Assembly: GCA_035235625.1 (NCBI GenBank)
Contig: CP141146.1
Location: forward strand, 12,332,501 to 12,396,500
DNA: 64,000 nt
From: Saururus chinensis
Taxonomy: Eukaryota; Streptophyta; Magnoliopsida; Piperales; Saururaceae
Direction of reading: 5' to 3'
Shown one piece after another: positions 9,887 through 21,400 of this stretch (position 1 is the first letter of the stretch; each line of letters opens with the position of its first letter). The position numbers were made by a program, and so were the translations under genes. The notes below the pieces were generated by a model. That model saw nothing but the letters and a program-made list of their open reading frames with translations. It ran no database searches and was not told the origin of the DNA.

Positions 9887-12676
9887 GTTGGAATGAGTAA
9901 CCAACCCTGCCTTTGCAGTTGTTAATAGTGATGCTCTCATGGCTTGTAGAGGCGAGGCTAGGGTGTTTGAAAGGATAAACATTAAGATAGAATGTTTTGA
10001 AAGGAAAACTGTCATTTTATGAGTTTGGGAACTTAGGATTGATTTGTTTGTCCGGAGCTATTGTTGGGCACCTCAATAGAGCTCTATGGATTAGATGAGG
10101 GCACAATTATAATCCGGTTTAGAATTGGATGCACAGTACCTATATTATCCTAGTGAATCGCTAACGAAGGGTAAGACCCCTGGTAAGCCGCTAATAAAGG
10201 CAAGACCCCTTAAGAAGGCGACGTGTGCTAAGGTAGAGAGTATTATAAGAAGACTCTCTACTCTCTTAATCCTGGTGCCCTATGAGCACGAGTGTCTCTT
10301 CTCTCCACAAACACGAGATGTTTTGAGATGATCCAAGAAGGAGTAAGAGGAGGCTGCTTTGTACCCATCGCAAAGTCCATAGGATGGAGTAGGTGTTTGG
10401 GACACTTGTAGCAAGCCATGAGAGCTTGCAAATCCTAGGAGCATCTTCGATGAAGGAAGAAGCTCTAGGGGTGGTTATGGGTGAGAGGCACACTTCTGTT
10501 TTTATGAAAGTATTATATATTATATGCTTTGAAACTTCCATGTGTTACTTCATGCTCGATAGTATAAACTCTCCTATTAAGTATTTTAAAATACTCACAT
10601 CCCCCTAGACCTTGTAGGACCTATCGAAGCTTAGTGTGCAGGTAGAAGGGCACTTGGGAGTTTTTGATATGATTTCAAAGATTTTTAATCGCACTTAAAC
10701 CATAGTAAGAAATTTATTATTTTTCTCCTTGTGTATTTGTACATGGATGGTAATTCCTAGGAAATTATATTTTATACCATGCTTATGGTGAATAACTCCA
10801 GTCGCATGCCCAGGTAAACTCTGATACTTTTATATTAAAACACTTACATATGCTTCCAAAATCCCAAGGTGTGACACACGTAAATCCTTTATTAAAAAAT
10901 AATTTATTCTGAAAACAAATCGATTCACAAGTAAATCAAAGGGCCATGATACCAACAGCCTACCCCCGCGCTCATGGGGCAATGAGGGCTAAGAGGATAA
11001 AAGCTTTCTCATGATGCTCCACACCTATACGTGCCAAGACCTATTATTTTTCTCAATGGGCATCAACATATGATGATAATTCCTGGTTCTTTAGCCAAAG
11101 AACTATCCAGGGAGTACACACACTCAAAACATAACGTAGTGCATGTAACTCATTTCGCAGACATTATATCTTTCCAGAAAACAATTCTAATAAGCATACC
11201 CGAACAAAATATTTCAGAAGACTTAACTTCTATAAGCAGAGCATGAGTCTAGAGTTCAAAACCCCTTACCTTAACCTTGGTTATTAATTTTTGTATCTGC
11301 AAAGACCTCGGATAGCGAAAATGACCCTACCACATAGTACGGCACGCTCGATTAAGTAGAGAATGCCTCTTGAATGACTCGATTCGCATTTAAAATAGCT
11401 TAGAACGAGAGAAATGAAGTTTGAGGAGTGAGAAATTGGAAAACAACAAAAAAGAACCTCGGGCACTATTTATAACCACTGCGCGCACAGAGCACCGCGC
11501 TCGCCACACAGGCCCTAGATCACATAGCATCACATCGTGCCGATGCGCAACTCTGAGAGTTGCAATCGTGTCCACGCGATTGTGCATGCCCGGTCCCATG
11601 TGGCTTGCCCTCGTTGCGCCAGCTGGCACGGCTGACGCCAGCCGTGCGTTAGCCTCCCTTTTTATTCTTTTTCAAATCTAAAATTCAAAACACAATATCT
11701 TTCCAACAATAAGTCAGAATTGAGAGTTCTTAAAATTGATAGACTCATATCGATGAGCCCTACAAAATAAGACCACACATGGGTAGGTTATTCCACACTT
11801 TCCAAGTGGGTCCCTCCCATGTGGCTATCATGACCAAGATTTTTAAAAGCCTTTTTAAAACTTATGAACGGTAAGTCACAAGAATTTTTTTTAAGTGAAA
11901 AATAAACCATTCAATTAAATATCCAAGTCATGAAAACTGGAGTTCACAAATACAAATATTAAAACATATGATATTATTACACGTGTCAAAATTCGATAAA
12001 TAGCAGATTAACCGTCTAAGTACAAGTATGTCATCTGTCCAAAAATAAATAACTAAGTAAAGTTGGCTCTCACATCAGTAATTACAATTAATTACAAAAT
12101 TGCAGAAGTAAGAAACTAAATCCCACTAGTGCAACGCTGTCCTCAATCTCCCATCAACGATCCTAGTCTTGCTAGTCCTCACCTGAAGAACCTACAACCA
12201 AACAAGACTAAACAACAACAAAACATCTCCTTCCCTTGGAGGAGCATTTCCAAAAGAATAAAAAGATTAATTAATATTTTTTGGATCGGCCCGACATCAC
12301 ATGATGTTAGTTGCCTACCTACTCATCAGACAACATCTCTAATGTTTCCAAAAGGATTGGATTCAGAAGTAGTTCTGCATAGAAACTACAGTATCTAAAG
12401 AAGCGTAGCATCACACATGCAATGCTTAAGAAATTTCAACTAAATCTACATTTTATGCAAGTCCTTTAATCGTTCCACTTGTTCTAATTAAACAAGCAAT
12501 ATCAAATAATTGTATTAATTATCTCTCAAACTATTGTTCAATAATTAATATCCCTGTATAATCCCAATGATAGACAAACTCATCAAATGTCAACCTAAGT
12601 GAGAAATGATACAACCACTATGGATCATCCTCGAAAAGGAACCATCTATAGTGCAACCTTAGAATTCACTAGGAAG
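9887..12676. other. Intergenic, repeat-derived, no gene recognised
   Basis: Several open frames of 60-90 codons occur but none has a recognisable domain. About 10560-10875 looks like an LTR 3' part (TACTCACATCCCCC, later AAGGTGTGACA), with no partner end or target duplication found. 11880-11960 matches, in reverse, the AACCCCAGTTTTCATGATTT word at the centre of the palindromic element near 30360, so LTR-family fragments are present. 11450-11650 is a locally GC-rich patch. Confidence 0.35.
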
Positions 12677-15164
12677 TGTCATAACCCAACCTAGCCCATA
12701 AGGACCTGACCGGAGTGGAAAGGCATGACCCACAACTACACCTAAACAGAAGTGGTGGGAGAAGCCAACCAAGCAAGATGTTAGCTTATTCAAATGCATG
12801 TACACTTAACGATTCTAAATAAATTGGTGGTGAGCCCAGCTCACGCAGAGCTCCTTCCAACGGGGAGGTGCAACTACACTGCCAAATCAACAACTCTTTG
12901 ATAGAGCTAAGACTAAAAAAATTATTTTGAACCTTATTTTACTTGTCAACAATGAAGGATTCCGAATGACTCTCCCAAACTCTATCAGTCTCTTTTAGAC
13001 GGGTTAAAACTAAAAACTATCATTTGTTCATTAACCAAGGCAAATCGTTAGGTCAAATACCTTGTTCACTCTATGAACTAGTCACAGATCCCTCTAAGAG
13101 TATTTTAGTCTTTATCTTAATTAGGTGTTCTCGCCCAATCCAAAGTTATCTAACCTCATTCATTAATCTTTCATTAATCTTAAGATAGTAATAAATTACT
13201 ATCGCAACAACAATAACAAACATTAAAGAAAATGAAAGTATAAATAATGCAGACCCACTCAGGTCTATACAAATCATAATACCAAGGCCCAAACTCAATT
13301 ATAGCACTAAAAGGACCCATACTCTCGTGCCTTAACTGTCCTTGGGTTAGGAGATTTTATTTTCATAAAAGAAGGTTATAATGCACCTAAAGGCATTAGG
13401 ATAATTTTTCATATTAGACATGGCCCTCTCTGTTCTTGGGTAAGTCTTTGACCTCTCAAGAGGTTTCGATATCAAATTGGCATGTTAATTCCATTCACTT
13501 GAATGCGGGCCGGTCCGCTCATGATGGTATTTCTGTCATTTTGTTTAGGGCTTCCCTGAACTCTAATTGGTCCAAAACTAATATCAGGGGTATCCCTTGA
13601 TGTTATGCACCCAGGGTAATTTTCTTGTCGTTTAACAGGGTTGTAAATCCCTTGAACCAAAGTCCCTAAGTTTGGTAATTGAATATCACACTACGATTCA
13701 ACTATAAGGGTAAATTTGCCATTTAATAGCCTCAGGAATTTTTTCCTTAACTAAAACTTGGTCAAGATACTCTATATTCTTGTGGTCATTTGTAGTCTTT
13801 TTTAAAAAAAATTGACTATTTTAACCCACTGAACCAGACCCGGTTCAGATTATCTTTTTTTTTAAATGGTTGGACTAGATTGGGCCCTACCAAAACGGGT
13901 GGGGTTACTTGAACCAGACTTGGGCATGCCACATCGCAGGTCATCTTCCTCATAGTCGTCTAGAGGCCTACTAGTCTCTAGTGACGCCTCCTCCATCTGC
14001 CACGACAGAGTGAGGGCTTAGTCGGACAACCTGCGCACTGCGGAACCAACGACCCTGGTCCTGCCGCAGTTCGGTGGCAGGCCGGGGGCCAAAGGGCGTC
14101 CTTTTTTTTGTGAGATTTGTCCAAGGCGGCTGCCGGCTACCCGTCACGGCCCGATGAGGGGCCAGCTCAACCGGACCATCGTCTCACGGTTAGTCCGGGA
14201 GTCTAGGTCCCATCGCTGGCCTTGATCCGACCCACAGTGCGTCTTCTCCATGCATGGCCAGAGTCTTCTGGCCTATAGCTGGTGCGACAAATGACCACCC
14301 CATCCCAGCGAGGGGCTAACTCAAGTGGATCACCGTCGTGTATAGAGTCTGAGAGTCCAGGTCCCGTTGTCGGTTGTCGACGGCTAGAGAAACGTCCCCC
14401 ACAAGGTGCCATTTTTTTCCTGATCGTGAGCAAGCCCGACTGCCTGCGCTGTGGCGGACACAACCACCAGCATCAACCAAGGCTCTAACAATGGATAGCG
14501 CCTGGACCAGAGGCCAACCAGCCCATTGGCCAGTCCAGCCGTTGGTGGCTCCGCCCCAATTCCCAATAAACTATTATTAAAATCAAGGTTTTTCTACCCT
14601 AAATCCACAATCAAGTAGAGATCACTCTAAATTACCCTTAAACATCTAAAAAAATTAGTGTTAATAAGAGATCATACCTCGTTAAGACTCAGTCTTCGTG
14701 CTCGCTCCTCTCCGACTTTGTCGCCGACCACCTTATCTAGAAAACTTCCCTAGCAGCTTCATCTCTCTGCTCCCCTAAGGGCTAAAAATCTCCCTCAAAG
14801 ACTCTTATTAGCCCTTTTTATAATAATGAGGATTAGAAACCCTAATATGCTTAGAAGTTGGGCAAATAAAGGTTGAGTACTTGCCCAAATACATGCCTAA
14901 ATTGGGTAAATGGGCCCTATACGACATGTTCAACTTTGAATGGTCATAGCTATTTCATCCGAACTCCGATTTGAGTGTTTTTTGTGTCATTTCGAAGCTC
15001 TTTCTATCTGCTTTCTAACCACAGGTTTCAACCATAAATTATATCTATTTAATAATTTATTCAACTGATAAGGTTGGGGGTCAACACGCTATTTTTTATG
15101 TGTTTAATTTTTGAAACCTTGAAAATCCAGAATGACCGATTCGAGTAGTTTAAGGCCTGTTACA
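12677..15164 (-). repeat. LTR-family A copy, minus orientation (about 2.5 kb)
   Basis: The ends are TGTCATAACCC (12677) and TGTTACA (15164), so the boundaries are LTR-like in inverted reading. Blocks match, in reverse, the left arm at 29025 onward (GGTTTCAAAAATTAA, the TCATTTCGAAGCTCTTTCT block near 14980, the GACCCGGTTCA block near 13840). Others match the copy at 27928/36746-38100 (AACCAAGGCAAAT, the TAATACCAAGGCCCAAACT block). GC-rich open frames at 14203-14580 are part of this repeat and not genes. The 5-bp flanks GGAAG and CTCGA do not match, so it is truncated or the target site has decayed. Confidence 0.6.
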
Positions 15165-16505
15165 CTCGAATTTTAGAGCTCTATCACATCATTATGAAAA
15201 CTCAAAGAATAACAATCTTTAAATAATAAAAAATTATTAAAAACTCTAATATTAGCCTTATAAGAGGAAGAAAATTATATTAAAAAATCATGTTTGTTAC
15301 TAGGGGGAAAAATCAGGGTTGTTAGTTGTTACACAACCGCTAACATGGTGATAACTTCATCGATGATTAGAATCATGCCTAGATGTTCTTTTTTTTCTTC
15401 AGAAAACCTTATTTATCTATATACTCATTGAAAATCTTCCACATAAGAAGAAATCATCGACCCAAACTATAGTTTTACTTCCTAATACAATAAAAACCAT
15501 GAATTTGACTCAGAAGTTTGTAAAGCTCACAATCTTCACTCCAATTGACGTTATATCCAATGCAAATTAGGAAAAGCATGAAGGAAATCCAAAACTATAG
15601 CAATTCGATGAAATGTTAAGTTCAAAAAGTCATATGACCTTAAGTTCGCAATTGTCTCAGTTGTCCGTTGCTCTTTTCTACAGCCTCAAGTCTCCCTTTG
15701 GACTCATTTTTCCCTTTCTCACTCCGTTCCTAAGCTTTAAATATTATCATAACTACCCATGATATTTGAAACTGATTAACTACCTTGTATTTTGGAGTAA
15801 TTGCATGCATGCAGTTAACATTGGTAGTTTTATCGATATGCCAATGAGTCTACCGATAGAAATTTCCTGAATTCCATTGGCAATTCCATCGACAAGTTGA
15901 TGGGTCACCGATGACTAATAATTTATATATATATTTTTAGAAAATTTGGGGTGTTATAGACATTGTTGGAGGAGAAATGACGTAACACATAAACCTTTTC
16001 CTAGAAATTCTAAAAGGAGTTCAATCAAGCAAAGGAAGATATACTTTGATCAATAAAAAAAATGCTATTACAATAAGATCTCTCTCAAAATTATAAGTAT
16101 AGATGACATTTGAAAACAAAAGAAACATAAAACACTCGAACCCACAAACTGGGTATAAGATACTGGGTATACGATCATAGCTACAACAAACACAATTAAC
16201 TCCTTCAAACTTTCCATGACTCCTATATATAGTCAGAGTTGCATGTTTGAAATACCCAACTTGGCTTGAGAAGTTCCAATTAAATTCAGTTCAATGCTCC
16301 AACTACTACTAACTAACACAACTACTTGAAATGCAAGGACATATAATAAACTTACCCTTGATCGATAAAATGCACGATCCAGTTTTAAACTTCGATATAT
16401 AAAAAAGGATAGTATTTTGAAAAGGCAGATGAAGGGTAGTTGTAATAGAGTTTCAAATGGGAAGGGAAGAAGGACTTTGAATTTGTTGATGCTCTTCAAT
16501 ATTTA
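15165..16505. other. Intergenic, no gene recognised
   Basis: AT-rich sequence with no convincing open frame. A CCGATG-rich patch (15835-15925) recalls 3715-3800. A possible LTR-like end, TTGGGGTGTTATA, occurs at about 15955 without a partner. Confidence 0.3.
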
Positions 16506-17119
16506 GGGTCCATTTGTTTGGTCTAAATTTGAATATGAAAAGTCATATGGAATTTCTCAAAAGCCTATCATCTAAATTTTACTGAATTCGAATCAGAATA
16601 AGATCTAAATCTGAAGTTGAATTTGAATCTATCTAAATACATTCAATTTTTTAAAATTTTAAAATAAACTCTTTTCTATTTTGTATTAAAAAAACTTTAT
16701 TACAATAAAGATATTATGTATAAAAAATTTTAAATTAACTCTTTTCCCGAGTCACATCCACACTACTGGGGTGTTGCCGCTTGACCATCACTGCAAATAA
16801 ACAATTACTTTCATTGCTTATTTTATTCAAAATTTAGTTATGCCAACTCCGTAGCAACGAGACCAACCACCAACAAATAAACTTTTCCTTAGAATAAAAC
16901 ATTAAAGGGCATGAAAGGATTGTGTTCACTAAATCCTACAATTTGTATATATTAAATAACACATACAAATCACCTATAAATACTCTAGTAAGGTGACTAG
17001 TATAACAAAACACATTGATCCAGTTGTCTAGACTCTATGTCCTTGCTCACTGCCGAGCCCCTAAAATTATAGAATATTATTAAAATATCAATATATGTAG
17101 GAATTAATTCCTTCATATC

Positions 17120-17122
<3 letters not shown>

Positions 17123-17191
<69 letters not shown>
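17123..17191. repeat. Compound (AT)n(AG)n microsatellite
   Basis: About 18 AT units (17123-17159) run straight into about 16 AG units (to 17191). Both runs are perfect, so the site is probably length-polymorphic. Confidence 0.95.
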
Positions 17192-17195
<4 letters not shown>

Positions 17196-17439
17196 ATAAT
17201 ACACTGAGCCAATGCATAGGGAAAGCCAGGTAAGCCAGACACATCTAGTTCGTTTGATTCTGATCAAAAGGCCAAAGACAATGCGCTCTCGATACCCAAT
17301 CCGATTCTAACAATATTTTCCAGATCATAGGACTCCCTCTAACAAATCACCACCACTACTCCCTCCAGCTAGCTTAGTAACCTCGCTTCCTACAAAAACA
17401 ACATAGAAGAAAAAAGTTAAGTAAACAATTTAAAATATT

Positions 17440-17680
17440 GCAAGCAATCCTCGCTCTTAAAGGTCTCCATCATAATCCCCACCGGAAGCACCGGAGATCG
17501 AGCCGGGCCCCATCGTCGAAGAAGGGATTTGGGCCGTCCACCGACGAGAAGCGAATTCATCAGAAAAGTCGTCCAAGGGAGGACAGTGCGGCGAGGTAAG
17601 TGAGAAGGTAAGGGAACGGGGAAGGGGATGAGATGAGAGTAGCTGGTATGAGAGGTCGATTGGGGTTTTAGATTTTTAGA
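17440..17680 (-). other. GC-rich gene-like fragment inside the TIR element
   Basis: Read on the minus strand the sequence looks like a plant 5' leader followed by a short coding start: a pyrimidine-rich CTCATCTCATCCCCTTCCCC tract, then an open frame of 90 codons (17689 to 17417). The encoded peptide has no family I recognise. Its composition differs sharply from the AT-rich surroundings, which suggests a captured gene fragment. It is not proposed as a working gene. Confidence 0.35.
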
Positions 17681-17710
17681 GGTATTCAATCAACAAAACA
17701 CATCTAAGCT

Positions 17711-17809
17711 TAGACTTCAATTTATCAACGTAAATCTTATTAAGTGTAGACTTCAATTTATCAACGTAAATCTTATTAAGTGTAGACTTTAATTTATTAA
17801 CGTAAATCT
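17711..17809. repeat. 36-bp tandem repeat, about 2.7 copies
   Basis: Units starting TAGACTTCAATTTATCAACG begin at 17711, 17747 and 17783. The first two are identical and the third is partial with a few changes. Confidence 0.85.
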
Positions 17810-17947
17810 ATATAGGGAGTGATTCAGTGACTGAATTGAGGGATTCATGTACTGAATTGAGTGCTAAACAAATATACTAAAAAACCTATTTTTAAGTGGT
17901 TTTTTAATAACTTATTCAATTTAAAATTAGACCAAACAAATAGAGCC

Positions 17948-18436
17948 TTAGTTTACTCCAATATCTCACTACTAATAACTTCTGCTTAAAATAAATTCCA
18001 CGACAAATTATACCTCTATAAAATGTTTATACGTTATATTCTTACCGGCGTATTGCACTTGATATACCTTACAAGGCATGCAACTTTTCACATGCCACAT
18101 TGAGAACGTGATACACTGAACATGCACACTTCATGTCGAAGCGCTTTCTCGCTCTCTCTTTGCAAAGGTCGAAAACGCAAATCGCGTGTAACGTATAGTG
18201 AATTTGCCACCCACGGCCCACTTCTCACGGGCCAGGGCCCATTTAGTTGGCATGACCCGGTCCATGGGCTTACGCGCGTCTAGCCAAAGCATTCTCATCG
18301 CGTCGCCGTTTTCTGTGACTCCCGAGACTAGCACATGTGTGTCCCCCTCTCCGCCCACTGAAGTTCTGAACACCCCTCCTGAACCCTTTCCCCTTCCACA
18401 CGCCGACGACGGCGCCACCACTTCTCGGCGGCGGAA
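17948..18436 (+). promoter_or_regulatory. Upstream and 5'-leader region of the RSM22-like gene
   Basis: This is the gap between the TIR element and the RSM22-like start codon. The first 150 bases are AT-rich. From about 18190 the GC content rises strongly and continues into exon 1, as is common at plant housekeeping promoters. I see no clear TATA box at a defined distance and cannot place the transcription start. Confidence 0.35.
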
Positions 18437-21400
18437 ATGGCGGCCGCGCTGCTCCCGGAGACCGTCCCGAAGTTCTTCACGTCGGAGACTCTCCGCACCG
18501 CGGCCAAGCAGTCTGAGCGCATCCACCTTGTCCCCCTCCGCCTCCGCTGCGCTATCAAGCGATTTATCCGAGGTCTGCTCTCGCTTCCCACTTCCCCCAA
18601 GCCCTACTTCTCCGTTCTACCAGTCCCTATTGTTCTAGAAACCTTACTAATGGTCTGCACTTCCGGCAGATTCGGAGAGGACGGCGCACATGCACCGGAA
18701 AGTCCTGAGCTTGTCGGTCTCCCTTTGCAAGATCAAGGAGGTGAACCTCCAGCTTCCTGCCTCCACCTCCAAGGAGCTCGTGGAGGATCCCTTTAAGTCC
18801 ATGGAGCGGTCCCGCCGGTGGAAGATCAAGTCGGCGTACGGGGATGTCGGGCTCAAGTACAGGGACGACGAGACCCTTGCTTATGTGGCCTCACGAATGC
18901 CCGCCGTCTACTCGGCTTGCCACAGAGTTCTGAGAGAGGTAATTGGACTACATCATGTTCTTTCGTGCGCTATTTGTGCCGCTTTCTGTTGAGACTGATA
19001 ATAGTAGTTGAATGGTTGTTTGCGACCCACTTTTCGGATGGTTCTGCAGGTGCGCCGGAGGCTGCCGGACTTGTCTCCGGTGAAAGTGTTGGACTTTGGG
19101 GCGGGTACCGGCTCCGCATTTTGGTGAGTGCGAGGGGTTTAGAGCTTAGTTAACCAGTGGATTCTATGTGAATTCCCAGAGCAAATGTTCTGCTATGTCG
19201 CATTAGGTGTTTTTTATATAATTCACATGGTGTGAATTCGGAAAGCATAAAGAATGGGGGTGCCGCTTGTAACGTGTCTGCAATTGTTATGAACCATTGA
19301 TACAGGGCTTTGCGTGAAGTATGGCCACGCACACTGGAGAGAGTAAATATAGTGGAGCCGTCTAAAGCAATGCAACGTGCTTGTCATAGCCTTTTTCAAG
19401 GTAACTCTTTCTAGGGCACCAACTTTTTTATACTGCTTTCATGGACGTTTATGGTTTTAAGAAATTTTATGCTTCGACCACATTTGGATGGCTTGAAAAT
19501 GGAGTTGTTTCATATATTTGCTTGATAATAGTAGCAATGGATTAGTATAATGGAGGTAAGATCTGTGTGTGGAGCAAATAGTAGGCCTTGCATAGGAGTT
19601 CTATCTTAAGCTGAAGTAAGGAGCTCAATTTTACGATCTCATCTTATACATAGAGCTGATTTTTAACATGGGCTACTTAGGTTGTATTATTGATTTGTTT
19701 GGAGCAGCTAGATTAAAATGCTTGTTTTTTATTGGATAATGAGTAGCTTAAAATGTTTGTTCTAAGGAAACTAATTATGTGGGTTGTTTGTCATGATTCC
19801 GTGTAAGAGGAAAATATTTAATGTGTGTTTGTGCCAGGAGAATTTGGTATTAATTTCACCCCTACAATCACACTATGAAAAGCATGTTGTGAGGATGATG
19901 ATGTGCAAAATTATGTGCAGTTTTATAACATTATTAAGTCAATGATGAAAATAACACATATCTGGGACCAGACGGTTGCGAAGGGTGTATGGTGATGATG
20001 ATATAATCGTCGACGGTGATGATTTGTATAGTCATTCTTGTTCACAATCCACAGATGTTGTAGTATCCTTGAGACCTTTTAATATTCCTTAGTTGGGTTG
20101 TCAAGTTAAATGGTAGGGATTGTTATAATTTCCTGATTGTTCCCTTTTCATGTTTCAGAATTTGTGTGCCAGTAAAGATGTTACTGCTTTTTATATGCCT
20201 TATCTTAATTAATGAATCACTTCAGGAGGTTATGATGTGACATATACTCCATCTCTGAGGATGATTTCTCCAGAGTTTTTATTACGTAGTTTGGTCCATT
20301 TTTCAGGTGTGAAACGTCTGCCACTTATACAAAGCTATGATAGCATTCAAGAAATGTCTAAAGCAATTGGAAAGACAGAGAGGGACCATGACCTAGTGAT
20401 TGCCGTAGGTTCCCTGTTCTGCACTTTTACTTATTTACTGGTTTTTATCCTTCCAGATGGCAAGTATGATATCCTTTCAGAGCATTCAGTTTTCCATCCT
20501 AACTAGATAGTTTCATCTGATGCATATGTTTACTACAGTTGCCTTCTTCTTTTAAAAGCTCTCTTTACAACTGTGATTTAACTCAATCATAATCAAGTAG
20601 CGCCTTTTCCCAACAATTTTGGGTCGACGTGATTTAACTCAATGCATTCCTTTTTATCTCAATTTGTGTCTTATCTAATGCTAGCTGCATATGATCTTGA
20701 TTTCAAATGGTTGCAGTCCTATGTACTCGGAGAAATACCATCTCTAAAAGATCGAATAACTGTGGCTCGTCAACTTTGGGATCTGACAAGAGATGTGCTG
20801 GTATGATCCTTATGTGCAATGCGAAATGCTCGCTGACTTCTAAATCTCTCTCATTGGTGTGTTGTGGTATTTTTCTTGGTCGCAAACTGCTTAAAAAATC
20901 CAATTTGTACACTTAATGGTTGAAGTTGCCAGGATCACCATTGAGTCTAGGATGGCATGTACCATCACAATAATAAATTTAAAGTTGTACTTCAGGTCAT
21001 CATTGCTTCTATTTTGTTTTTTTTCTAAAGCAAAGATATAAAGGAAAATAAGTGTAGCACAAGACATCTAACTTGTCCTGGGGAGAGTTTGAGTCTAACT
21101 CCCTTGATTGTGTTGTCCTTCCTAGCTGACTACTAACCCTGACCATTTTTTGAAAAAGGGATCAATTCATCATATCTGACATCTTTTATCTTCTATGCAA
21201 CCTTTGATCGGGCTTCCTGAACAAAATGTTGAATTTGGGTTAGGTCTTGATTGAACCAGGAACTCCCCATGGATTTAATATCATATGCCAAATGCGATCC
21301 CATATTTTATGGATGGAGAAAAGAGTAAGTGCATCCTTCTTTATTAATTTGTATCTGGCAATGATGCTCAACCATTTACATCTGTGAAAATTAATTTTTA

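Larger units (their letters stand above)
16506..17947. mobile_element. hAT-like TIR element, non-autonomous, about 1.44 kb
   Basis: The left end GGGTCCATTTGTTTGGTCTA (16506) and the complement of the right end GGCTCTATTTGTTTGGTCTA (17947) agree at all but a few of 25 positions. GGNNC...TTTGTTTGG ends are typical of hAT-superfamily MITEs. No transposase is encoded. The interior holds an (AT)n-(AG)n microsatellite, a GC-rich block resembling the first exon of a gene (17440-17680) and a 36-bp tandem repeat. The presumed 8-bp target duplication is not recognisable, so the age is unknown. Confidence 0.5.

Noticed and set aside
14203-14580. Several overlapping GC-rich open frames on both strands
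   Set aside because: They lie within LTR-family A, and the same frames recur in mirrored form in the arms at 29.5-29.8 and 33.2-33.4 kb.
12672-15169. Target duplication around the minus-strand LTR-family A copy
   Set aside because: The flanks GGAAG and CTCGA do not match, so no clean insertion boundary is claimed.
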